Assembly: GCA_905234575.1 (NCBI GenBank)
Contig: CAJOIG010000006.1
Span: 1 to 32,362 of the forward strand
Direction: 5' to 3'
Length of the DNA stretch: 32,362 nucleotides
Source of the DNA: an uncultured Oscillospiraceae bacterium
Lineage (GTDB): Bacteria; Bacillota; Clostridia; Oscillospirales; Oscillospiraceae
The notes under the pieces are model-generated. The model saw nothing but the letters and a program-made list of their open reading frames with translations. It made no database searches and had not been told where the DNA came from. Within the stretch, counting starts at the first letter, position 1, and each line of letters starts with the position of its first letter. A program made the translations under genes and the position numbers. Shown here piece after piece: positions 8,410 through 15,082 of the stretch.

Positions 8410-9851
8410 GCGTTCTCCTTTTTGGGTCGCTCGTCCTCGGCGAGGGCGAGGGTGAAGGTGAAGGTCGTCTCGCCGTTCTCGCTCGTGACGAAGATGTCCT
8501 GCCCGTGGGCAATGAGGATGTCCTTGACGAGATTGAGGCCGAGGCCGACGCCGTCCGGGTCCTGGCTGCGGGAGCGGTCGGACTTGTGGAAGCGGTCGAA
8601 AATGAGGGGAAGCTCCTCCCGCGGGATGGTGGCGCCCTGGTCCCGCACGCTGGTGTAGGCGAGGCCGTTCTCCTTCCATACGCTCACGCCGAGCTCGCGT
8701 CCCTCCGCGGCGAATTTCACGGCGTTGTCCACGAGGTTATAGACCACGCGCGTGATGGCGTCCTGGTCCCCCAGGACCTCGATGCCGTCCTCCGGCAGGT
8801 CCAGCTCCATTTCGAGGCGTTTTTTCGTCACCCGCTCCTCGAAGGACAGCACCGTCTGGACCACCATCTCCCGCAGGTCGAAGCGCTCCATGCGGACCCC
8901 CGCGCCGTCGCGCAGGCGGGACATATCCAGCATCGTCCGAACGAGACGGCTCAGGCGCTTCGTCTCGGAGGAGATCGCCTCCAGGTAGCGGCGCTCCTCC
9001 GCCGGGGGGATCGTTCCGTCCAGAAGGCCGTCGGCAAATCCCGCGATGGCGGTCATCGGCGTGCGGAGCTCATGGGACACGTTCGCCACGAACTCGCTGC
9101 GGCGCGCTTCGGTCCGGCTCAGGCTCTCCGCCATGCCGTTGAAGGCCCGGGTGAGGGTGCCGAGCTCGTCCGCCTCGTCGTAGCTCTCGACCCGGGCGGA
9201 ATAGTCCCCCCGGGCAAAGCGGTCCGCGGCCTCCGCCATCTCCCGCAGGGGCCGCGCCAGCCGCCGGGAGTACAGGAACTGCACGCACAGCGCCAGCGCG
9301 AGAACGCCGATCGCGAGCAGGATATAGGTCAGGATGAAGCCGCTCCACGCCTGGAGGAAGCCGCCCACCTCCGCGGTGACGAAGACATAGGCGTCCGTGC
9401 GGCCGGAGTGGTCGGGGACCGCCGTGGTGACCACATAGTGATCGGTCTCGTAAAAGCCGTCCAGGGTGCCGACCTCGTCGTAGGAGCCGCGCTCCCGGAG
9501 CGTATCCGTGACGCCCCGGCCGAGGCGATGGCCGATGTACGGCGAGACCCGGTGCGTATCGGAGCTCGTGAGGACGAGGCCGTCGGTGTCGGTGATGAAG
9601 ATGTGCGTGCCGCCGCAGCGCGCCACGGCGGCCAGGGTCATACGCAGCTCCAGGCTCGTCAGCTCGTCCTGCTCGTTCATGGCCTCGGCGAGAAGGCCGA
9701 TCTCGTCCGCGCAGGTATAGAGATTTTTTTCCTGCGAGCGGACGAGGAACACGCGGCCCATGGTCAGCATGGCAAGGCCGAAGACCACGAAGCACACGGC
9801 GAACATGCAGGCCGTGACGAGGAAGCTGCGGAAAAAGACGCTGCCCTTCAC
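8406..9851 (-). CDS. Sensor histidine kinase (HAMP-HisKA-HATPase), CssS-like by context
   Basis: This is the membrane sensor kinase of a two-component system, 481 residues. Order: TM1 at about 9-35, an extracellular sensor domain of about 130 residues (FITDTDGLVLTSSDTHRVSP), TM2 at about 170-194, HAMP at about 195-247, a HisKA dimerisation helix with phospho-acceptor His260 (FVANVSHELRTPMTAIAG), and a HATPase domain with the N box NLVDNAVKFA and a G box around DGVGLGLNLVKDI. The start is GTG at 9851, directly after the TAA of the response regulator gene. Gene order (regulator, kinase, HtrA) suggests envelope or secretion stress sensing; the signal is not known. Confidence 0.94.
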   Translation of the reverse strand: MKGSVFFRSFLVTACMFAVCFVVFGLAMLTMGRVFLVRSQEKNLYTCADEIGLLAEAMNEQDELTSLELRMTLAAVARCGGTHIFITDTDGLVLTSSDTHRVSPYIGHRLGRGVTDTLRERGSYDEVGTLDGFYETDHYVVTTAVPDHSGRTDAYVFVTAEVGGFLQAWSGFILTYILLAIGVLALALCVQFLYSRRLARPLREMAEAADRFARGDYSARVESYDEADELGTLTRAFNGMAESLSRTEARRSEFVANVSHELRTPMTAIAGFADGLLDGTIPPAEERRYLEAISSETKRLSRLVRTMLDMSRLRDGAGVRMERFDLREMVVQTVLSFEERVTKKRLEMELDLPEDGIEVLGDQDAITRVVYNLVDNAVKFAAEGRELGVSVWKENGLAYTSVRDQGATIPREELPLIFDRFHKSDRSRSQDPDGVGLGLNLVKDILIAHGQDIFVTSENGETTFTFTLALAEDERPKKENA

Positions 9852-10547
9852 TTACGCTTCCCCGACCTCGAATTTATAGCCCACGCCCCAGACGGTCTTG
9901 AGGCGCCACTGATCGGAGACGCCCTCCAGCTTCTCCCGCAGGCGCTTGATGTGCACGTCCACCGTGCGGGAGTCCCCGAAGTAGTCGAAGCCCCAGACCT
10001 CGTCCAGGAGCTGGTTGCGGGTGTAGACCCGGTTCGGCGTCGCCGCGAGGTGATAAAGAAGCTCCATCTCCTTCGGCGGGGTGTCGATCTTCGTGCCGTC
10101 CACCACGAGCTCGTAGGAATCGAGGTTGATGACGAGCTTGTCGAACTCCAGGCGCTTCGCGGCGGGTGCGCCCTCCTCCCCCGCGCGGCGCAGCACGGCG
10201 TGGATGCGGGCGAGGAGCTCCTTCGGCTCGAAGGGCTTCGTGACGTAGTCGTCCGCGCCCATCTCGAGGCCGGAGATCTTGTCCTCCGTCTCGCCCTTCG
10301 CGGTCAGCATGATGATGGCAGCCTTCGAGAAGGACCGGACCTCCCGGCAGACCTGCCAGCCGTCCTTGACGGGCAGCATGATGTCCAGCAGAAGGACGTC
10401 CGGCTCGAAGCTCGCGGCCAGTTCCACGCCCTTGCCGCCGTCCGCGGCGTGGGCGACCTCGAATCCGTCCTTCTCGAGATACAGGCGCAGAAGCTCGGCG
10501 ATGTTGCCGTCGTCCTCCACGATCAGCGCGCGTTTGCTCATTTCCAT
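9852..10547 (-). CDS. OmpR/PhoB-family response regulator
   Basis: This is the cytoplasmic DNA-binding partner of the kinase downstream, 231 residues. The receiver domain (residues 1-120) has the acidic pair EDD at 11-13, phospho-acceptor Asp55 (VLLLDIMLPVKDGWQ) and Lys104 (YVTKPFEPKELLARI). The winged-helix effector domain lies at about 135-231 (TPPKEMELLYHLAATPNRVY, then DVHIKRLREKL). The ATG at 10547 is 5 bases after AGGAG, whereas the next ATG would be 11 bases away, so the longer form is preferred. It heads the operon and probably regulates it. Confidence 0.95.
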   Translation of the reverse strand: MEMSKRALIVEDDGNIAELLRLYLEKDGFEVAHAADGGKGVELAASFEPDVLLLDIMLPVKDGWQVCREVRSFSKAAIIMLTAKGETEDKISGLEMGADDYVTKPFEPKELLARIHAVLRRAGEEGAPAAKRLEFDKLVINLDSYELVVDGTKIDTPPKEMELLYHLAATPNRVYTRNQLLDEVWGFDYFGDSRTVDVHIKRLREKLEGVSDQWRLKTVWGVGYKFEVGEA

Positions 10548-10582
10548 AAAATCTCCTTGTGTCTCTTGGTCATTCTCGCCTA

Positions 10583-10608
10583 ATTATATACCAAGAGGGC
10601 CGTCTTGG
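10583..10608 (-). promoter_or_regulatory. -10 box and overlapping CCAAGA-N6-TCTTGG dyad upstream of the response regulator
   Basis: A perfect TATAAT (minus strand, 10588-10583) has no good -35 box at the right distance, which suggests activator dependence. A perfect inverted repeat, CCAAGA (10591-10596) and TCTTGG (10603-10608), occupies the spacer where a regulator would act. Further half-sites lie at 10564-10569 and 10698-10703. Confidence 0.45.
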
Positions 10609-10656
10609 GTGAACAAAATGTAAAAAAAGCGGAGACAGGAAAGATTTTGCTTTATT

Positions 10657-10679
10657 TTAGCGTGCTAACGTGGTAAAAT
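10657..10679 (+). promoter_or_regulatory. Palindrome TTAGC-GT-GCTAA and -10 box upstream of the amino acid ABC operon
   Basis: TAAAAT at 10674-10679 is a plausible -10 box, 40 bases before the start codon of the binding-protein gene. The near-perfect palindrome TTAGCGTGCTAA (10657-10668) lies directly upstream, inside the -35/-10 spacer. No good -35 hexamer is visible, so a regulated promoter is likely. Confidence 0.4.
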
Positions 10680-10718
10680 GCTGCTTGACTGAAACAACCA
10701 AGAAGGAGACAGAAACGA

Positions 10719-11531
10719 ATGAAAAAGCTCATCGCTCTTGCTTTGGCCCTTGTGATGGTCCTGGCCCTGACCGCCTGCGGCGGCTCGGCCCCCGCCAAGA
10801 CCGACGCTCCCGCCGCGGAGGAGCGCACGTCCTTCATCATGGGCATCGACCCCGAGTATCCCCCCTTCAGCTATCTCGGCGACGACGGCGGCTACACCGG
10901 CTTCGACGTGGAGATCTGCCAGGCCGCCTGCGACTATCTCGGCTGGGAGATGGAGATCTTCGGCGTGAACTGGGACGAGAAGCTCGTCCAGCTCGATTCC
11001 ATGGAGTGCGACTGCGTCTGGTCCGGCATGACCATCCTCGACTCCATGAAGGAGGCCGGGTATGTGATCTCCGCCCCCTACTACGACAACACCCAGGTCC
11101 TCGTGGTCAAGGAGGACAGCGGCATCGCCTCCTCCGCGGATCTGGCCGGAAAGCTGGTGGCCGTGCAGCTCGGCACCTCCGGCGAGGCGCTCCTGAACGG
11201 CGACCTGGCCGAGCTCGCCGCCTCCTTCGGAGAGGTCATCACCTGCGACAGCTTCCTCAAGTGCTTCACGGAGCTTGCCGGCAACTCCGTGGACGCGGTG
11301 TTCGTGGACCTGCCCGTGGCGGCGAGCTACTGCGCCGAGCACGACGGCCTTCGCATCATCGACGAATCCCTCGGCGCGGAGCAGTACGGCATCGCCTTCC
11401 GCTCCGGCGACCAGGCACTCTGCGACGAGATCGAGGGCGCCGTGGCCGCGCTGGTGGAAAACGGCACGTATGCCGAGATCGCGGCGAAATATCCCGACAT
11501 CGTGAACAACCTCCTGTTCCTGAGCGAGTAA
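10719..11531 (+). CDS. Polar amino acid ABC transporter substrate-binding lipoprotein (SBP family 3)
   Basis: This 270-residue lipoprotein is the extracellular receptor of a polar amino acid importer. A lipoprotein signal ends at LTAC (Cys20). The SBP_bac_3 domain runs from about residue 38: FIMGIDPEYPPFSYLGDDGG, TGFDVEICQAACDYLGWEME, the second lobe with LVAVQLGTSGEALL, and the return segment LRIIDESLGAEQYGIAFRSG (211-230) followed by the C-terminal helices. GAAGGAGA precedes the ATG. The usual motif TITPER, whose Arg binds the ligand carboxylate, reads TILDSM here, so the ligand may be bound in an unusual way. It heads an operon with permease, ATPase and a CntK-like racemase. Confidence 0.93.
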   Translation: MKKLIALALALVMVLALTACGGSAPAKTDAPAAEERTSFIMGIDPEYPPFSYLGDDGGYTGFDVEICQAACDYLGWEMEIFGVNWDEKLVQLDSMECDCVWSGMTILDSMKEAGYVISAPYYDNTQVLVVKEDSGIASSADLAGKLVAVQLGTSGEALLNGDLAELAASFGEVITCDSFLKCFTELAGNSVDAVFVDLPVAASYCAEHDGLRIIDESLGAEQYGIAFRSGDQALCDEIEGAVAALVENGTYAEIAAKYPDIVNNLLFLSE

Positions 11532-11557
11532 GCTCCCCCTATCCATCGGCCTTTCTC

Positions 11558-11587
11558 CCCGAAAGCGCGCTCCGGCGCGCTTTCGGG
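11558..11587 (+). terminator. Perfect hairpin between the binding-protein and permease genes
   Basis: A perfect 13-base stem (11558-11570 with 11575-11587) has the tetraloop TCCG. Only a weak T-rich tail follows, so it is more likely a message-stabilising or attenuating hairpin than a full terminator. It occupies the same place as the hairpin after livK. Confidence 0.6.
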
Positions 11588-11621
11588 ACATTCTGTTTCT
11601 ATGTAAAATGAGGACTGCTCC

Positions 11622-12269
11622 ATGACCTTGATGACCATGATCGTCAAGATGAGCGAGGGTCTCGGCAAGACCTGCGCCATCTTTTTCCTGACGCTGCTGT
11701 TCTCTCTCCCGCTGGGCATGCTCGTGGCCCTGCTGCGGATGAGCAGGAACCGGATCGTCTCCGCCGTCACGCGGTTTTTCATCACCGTGCTGCGCGGCAC
11801 GCCGCTGATGCTCCAGCTCCTGGCCGTGACCTACGGTCCCTATTACCTCTTCGGCGCAAACGTGGCCCGCAACAAGCTCATCCCCGTCGTGATCGCGTTT
11901 GCCATCAACTACGCCGCCTATTTCGCCGAGATCTACCGCGGCGGCATCGAGTCGATCCCCGTCGGACAGTATGAGGCGGCGGAGGTCCTGGGCTACACCC
12001 GGATGCAGACCTTTCTGCGGATCATCCTGCCCCAGGTGGTCAAGCGCATCATGCCCAGCGTGACGAACGAGGTCGTGACCCTCGTAAAAGACACGTCCAT
12101 GGCCTTCACCGTCTCCTACCAGGAGATGTTCACCATCGGCAAGCAGATCGCGAACTCCCAGACGAGCTTCCTGCCCTTCGTGGTCGCCGGCGTGTTCTAC
12201 TACGTCTTCAACTTCATCGTGGACCGTGTGATGGGCCGGATCGAAAAGCGGCTCGACTACTACAAGTAA
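11622..12269 (+). CDS. Polar amino acid ABC transporter permease (HisM/GlnP type)
   Basis: This membrane permease of 215 residues has about five hydrophobic helices. It carries the family signature of the binding-protein-dependent transport inner membrane component: [20 protein letters not shown] near residue 50 and the EAA loop [20 protein letters not shown] followed by PQ near 130, which docks the ATPase. A single permease gene implies a homodimeric channel. It follows the binding-protein gene after a hairpin and precedes the ATPase gene by 13 bases. Confidence 0.94.
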   Translation: MTLMTMIVKMSEGLGKTCAIFFLTLLFSLPLGMLVALLRMSRNRIVSAVTRFFITVLRGTPLMLQLLAVTYGPYYLFGANVARNKLIPVVIAFAINYAAYFAEIYRGGIESIPVGQYEAAEVLGYTRMQTFLRIILPQVVKRIMPSVTNEVVTLVKDTSMAFTVSYQEMFTIGKQIANSQTSFLPFVVAGVFYYVFNFIVDRVMGRIEKRLDYYK

Positions 12270-12282
12270 GGAGGACGCGAAA

Positions 12283-13059
12283 ATGACCGAGATCCCCCAA
12301 AACGGCGCGCCCTCCGCGCCCATCCTGGAGATCCGCGGCCTGCGGAAATCCTTCGGCGACCTCTCCGTGCTGAAGGACATCTCCCTCTCCGTGGAGCCGG
12401 GCAATGTCGTGTCCGTCATCGGCCCCTCCGGCTCCGGCAAATCTACCCTGCTGCGCTGCGCCTCCTTCCTGGAGACCGCCGACGGCGGGGACATCCTCTA
12501 CGACGGACAGTACGCCATGAAGGACGGCGTCTATGCCTCCAAGGCGGAGCTGAATCATTGCCGGACCCGCTTTGGCATGGTGTTCCAGAACTTCAACCTC
12601 TTCCCCCACTATTCGGTCCTGCGGAACGTCTCCGAGCCGCCGCTCCTCCACGGGGAGGACAAGGAGGAGGTCCGGGAGCGGGCAATGTCCCTCCTCAAAA
12701 AAATGGGGCTCGAAGGCAAGGAGAACGCCTATCCCTGCCAGCTCTCGGGCGGACAGCAGCAGCGCGTCGCCATCGCCCGGGCCCTGGCCCTCCGGCCCGA
12801 GATCCTCTTTTTCGACGAGCCCACCTCCGCCCTCGACCCGGAGCTCACCGGCGAGGTGCTGAAGGTCATCCGCCAGCTTGCGGAGGACCGGATGACCATG
12901 GTGGTCGTCACCCACGAGATGCCCTTCGCCCGGGCGGTATCGAACCGCGTCATCTTCATGGACAAGGGCGTCATCGTCGAGCAGGGCCACCCAGAGGACG
13001 TCTTCGGCGCGCCGACGCAGGAACGCACGAAGCAGTTTCTGCGGAACTACCAGTCATGA
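12283..13059 (+). CDS. Polar amino acid ABC transporter ATP-binding protein (GlnQ/HisP type)
   Basis: This cytoplasmic ATPase of 258 residues powers the importer. Motifs: Walker [10 protein letters not shown] (about residue 47), signature LSGGQQQR (about 149), Walker [15 protein letters not shown] (about 170) and switch histidine in [22 protein letters not shown] is typical of the polar amino acid subfamily. The N-terminus carries about 10 extra residues before the conserved core; AAGGAGGACG supports the chosen start. Its stop codon overlaps the start of the racemase gene by four bases (ATGA), tying the racemase to the transporter. Confidence 0.95.
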   Translation: MTEIPQNGAPSAPILEIRGLRKSFGDLSVLKDISLSVEPGNVVSVIGPSGSGKSTLLRCASFLETADGGDILYDGQYAMKDGVYASKAELNHCRTRFGMVFQNFNLFPHYSVLRNVSEPPLLHGEDKEEVRERAMSLLKKMGLEGKENAYPCQLSGGQQQRVAIARALALRPEILFFDEPTSALDPELTGEVLKVIRQLAEDRMTMVVVTHEMPFARAVSNRVIFMDKGVIVEQGHPEDVFGAPTQERTKQFLRNYQS

Positions 13060-13811
13060 GCGTCCGATACGCGCTTCTCGATCCCACGGGCAACACGACG
13101 ATCCTTGTGGAAACGCCCGTGTCCCCGGCAGACCAGCCCCGGATCGCCGCCGGACTCATGGAAAAGGAGCCGTCCGCCGAGCAGGTGGGCTTTCTCACCG
13201 CGGCGGAGGACGGCGTTTCCCTCCGCATGGCAGGCGGGGAATTCTGCGGCAACGCCGCCATGAGCGCCGCCGCCCTGCTCCTCCTGGACCGCGGGATCGC
13301 CGCGGGCGTTTTCACCGTCGCCGTCTCCGGCACGGAGGAGCCGGTGCCGGTGGCGGTCCACCAGCAGGCGGACGGGAGCGTCCGCGGGACCGTGACCATG
13401 CCCCGCCCGCTTTCCGCGGGAGAGGAGCGCCTGCCCGACGGGAGCCTCCGTCCCGTGGTGCGCTTCGGCGGCATCACCCATGTGATCCTGGAGACCGCCC
13501 CGGACCGGGCATGGGCCGAGGCCGCCGCGCGGGCATGGTGCGCCGACCTGCAGGCCGACGCTCTGGGACTGATGTTCCTCGACCGGGACGCCGGGACCCT
13601 CCATCCGCTCGTCTATGTTCCCGCGGCGGACACCCTGTTCTGGGAAAACTCCTGCGCCAGCGGCACGGCGGCGGTCGGGGCCTGGCTTCTGGCGGAGACC
13701 GGCGGCCGCATCGACCTCCGGCAGCCCGGCGGGACCCTGACGGTCGAAGCCGCGGACGGACGCCTCCGCCTCACGGGAACCGTGCGTCTGCTGCATCGAA
13801 GCCGGGCTTGA
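13056..13811 (+). CDS. CntK-like (DapF-fold) cofactor-independent amino acid racemase, probably histidine racemase
   Basis: This is a 251-residue protein of the diaminopimelate epimerase fold. Two cysteines act as the acid/base pair in this family: Cys64 in [13 protein letters not shown] and Cys200 in [14 protein letters not shown]. The N-terminal [14 protein letters not shown], the EQVGF segment and the late QPGGTLTV match what I recall of staphylococcal CntK, the histidine racemase of staphylopine synthesis, better than DapF itself, which has GNGxRC and GCGTG-type motifs. The start is set by the ATGA overlap with the ATPase gene. No CntL (nicotianamine synthase-like) or CntM gene is present. 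Linkage to an amino acid importer suggests it interconverts the L and D forms of the imported amino acid. The family is fairly sure; histidine as substrate is inference. Confidence 0.8.
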   Translation: MSVRYALLDPTGNTTILVETPVSPADQPRIAAGLMEKEPSAEQVGFLTAAEDGVSLRMAGGEFCGNAAMSAAALLLLDRGIAAGVFTVAVSGTEEPVPVAVHQQADGSVRGTVTMPRPLSAGEERLPDGSLRPVVRFGGITHVILETAPDRAWAEAAARAWCADLQADALGLMFLDRDAGTLHPLVYVPAADTLFWENSCASGTAAVGAWLLAETGGRIDLRQPGGTLTVEAADGRLRLTGTVRLLHRSRA

Positions 13812-13836
13812 ACCCGGCGCGCGGATGCTGTATAAT
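13808..13836 (+). promoter_or_regulatory. Promoter of the WecE-type aminotransferase gene
   Basis: TTGAAC (13808-13813) and TATAAT (13831-13836) are separated by 17 bases. The -35 box overlaps the stop codon of the racemase gene. The aminotransferase gene is therefore probably a separate transcription unit. Confidence 0.8.
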
Positions 13837-13869
13837 AGGGACGAAATTCCTGGGCACGGAGGTGCGGCT

Positions 13870-15000
13870 ATGATCTCCTTCAATCTCCCGCCGACGGTGG
13901 GCACCGAGCTCGACTATATGCGCCAGGCCATCGAGAACCACAAGGTCTGCGGCGACGGCGCGTTCACGAAACAATGCCACGCCTGGCTGGAGGAGCGCTT
14001 CGGCGCCCAGAAGGTCCTGCTCACGACGAGCGGCACCTCGGCCCTCGAGATGGCGGCGCTGCTGTGCGGCCTTGCCCCCGGGGACGAGGTCATCCTGCCG
14101 AGCTACACCTTCTCCTCCACCGCGACGGCCTTCGTGCTGACCGGGGCAAAGCTCGTCTTTGCGGACATCCGCCCGGACACGATGAACCTCGACGAGACGA
14201 AGCTCGAGGCCGCCATCACGGAGAAGACGAAGGTCATCTGCGTCATGCACTACGCGGGCGTCGCCTGCGAGATGGACACGATCCTCGCCATCGCCCGGCG
14301 GCACGGCCTGCTGGTGGTGGAGGACGCCGCCCAGGGCGTCATGAGCACCTACAAGGGCCGGGCCCTCGGCACGATCGGCGATTTTGGCTGCTACTCCTTC
14401 CACGAGACGAAAAACTACTCCATGGGCGAGGGCGGCGCCCTCGTCATCAACAACGCCGCTTACAACGAGCCCGCCGAGATCCTGCGGGAAAAGGGCACGA
14501 ACCGCTCGAAGTTCCTCCGGGGCCAGGTGGACAAATACACCTGGATCTCCTACGGGTCCAGCTACCTGCCCAGCGACCTGAACGCGGCCTTCCTCTGGGC
14601 GCAGCTCGAGCGGGCGGACGAGATCAATGAAAACCGCCTCGCCGCGTGGCAGCGCTATTGGGACGCTCTCTCCCCCCTGGCGGAGGAGGGCAAAATTGCC
14701 CTGCCCGTCATCCCGGCGGACTGCGTCCACAACGCCCATATGTTCTACATCAAGCTCCGGGACCTGGAGGAGCGCACGGCGCTGACCGCCCATCTGCGGG
14801 AGGACGGTGTCCTGGCCTGCTTCCACTACATCCCCCTGCACAGCGCCCCCGCCGGGCGGCAATACGGGCGCTTTGCCGGCGAGGACGTGTATACCACCAG
14901 GGAGAGCGAGCGCCTCCTGCGCCTGCCGATGTACTACGGCCTTGATCCCGCGGACCAGGACGTCGTCGTCGCGAGCATCCGCAGCTTCTTCGGCCGCTGA
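13870..15000 (+). CDS. wecE: dTDP-4-amino-4,6-dideoxygalactose transaminase (WecE/RffA type)
   Basis: This is a PLP-dependent sugar-nucleotide aminotransferase of the DegT/DnrJ/EryC1 family, expected to convert dTDP-4-keto-6-deoxy-D-glucose to dTDP-4-amino-4,6-dideoxy-D-galactose using glutamate. At 376 residues it matches the usual WecE length. It opens with ISFNLPPTVGTELDYMRQAI, has the cofactor-phosphate motif TSGTSALEMAALL (about 55), VVEDAAQGVMSTYKG (about 152) with the PLP-contacting Asp, and the PLP lysine in SFHETKNYSMGEGGA (about 184). The start follows GGAGGTG at the right spacing. No other deoxysugar, glycosyltransferase or polysaccharide gene is nearby, which is unusual. A strong terminator follows. 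Confidence 0.9.
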   Translation: MISFNLPPTVGTELDYMRQAIENHKVCGDGAFTKQCHAWLEERFGAQKVLLTTSGTSALEMAALLCGLAPGDEVILPSYTFSSTATAFVLTGAKLVFADIRPDTMNLDETKLEAAITEKTKVICVMHYAGVACEMDTILAIARRHGLLVVEDAAQGVMSTYKGRALGTIGDFGCYSFHETKNYSMGEGGALVINNAAYNEPAEILREKGTNRSKFLRGQVDKYTWISYGSSYLPSDLNAAFLWAQLERADEINENRLAAWQRYWDALSPLAEEGKIALPVIPADCVHNAHMFYIKLRDLEERTALTAHLREDGVLACFHYIPLHSAPAGRQYGRFAGEDVYTTRESERLLRLPMYYGLDPADQDVVVASIRSFFGR

Positions 15001-15018
15001 CGCATAACGCAGAGAATC

Positions 15019-15054
15019 AAAGGATCGGAAGCTCCGGCTTCCGATCCTTTTTTT
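15019..15054 (+). terminator. Intrinsic terminator after wecE
   Basis: A perfect 14-base stem (15019-15032 with 15037-15050) with the tetraloop TCCG is followed by further Ts, a strong rho-independent terminator on the plus strand. Confidence 0.9.
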
Positions 15055-15067
15055 GCTCAGATAATAA

Positions 15068-15080
15068 ATTATGTAAACTA
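15068..15080 (-). repeat. AT-rich 13-mer box, copy 1 (downstream of ade)
   Basis: The plus strand reads ATTATGTAAACTA, the inverse of the other two copies. A second, partial copy (ATTATGTAAA) follows at 15082-15091 and contains the ade stop codon, giving a tandem pair at 14-base spacing. See the finding on ade boxes. Confidence 0.8.
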
Positions 15081-15082
15081 TA

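Noticed and set aside
8410-8679. Upstream extension of the HtrA reading frame
   Set aside because: The extension is a shadow inside the kinase gene; the ATGA junction and the normal domain layout set the start at 8409.
8505-10583. A 692-residue open frame on the plus strand, antisense to the kinase and response regulator genes
   Set aside because: It mirrors two certain genes, is rich in His/Arg/Val/Gly as expected of a shadow in GC-rich DNA, and has no ribosome binding site or family motif.
12558-13055. Upstream extension of the racemase reading frame
   Set aside because: It overlaps the ATPase gene out of frame and is Arg/Pro-rich; the ATGA overlap marks the true start at 13056.
13801-13818. 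Hairpin GCCGGG/CCCGGC at the end of the racemase gene as a terminator
   Set aside because: The stem is only 6 bases, no T-run follows, and the loop contains the -35 box of the next promoter.
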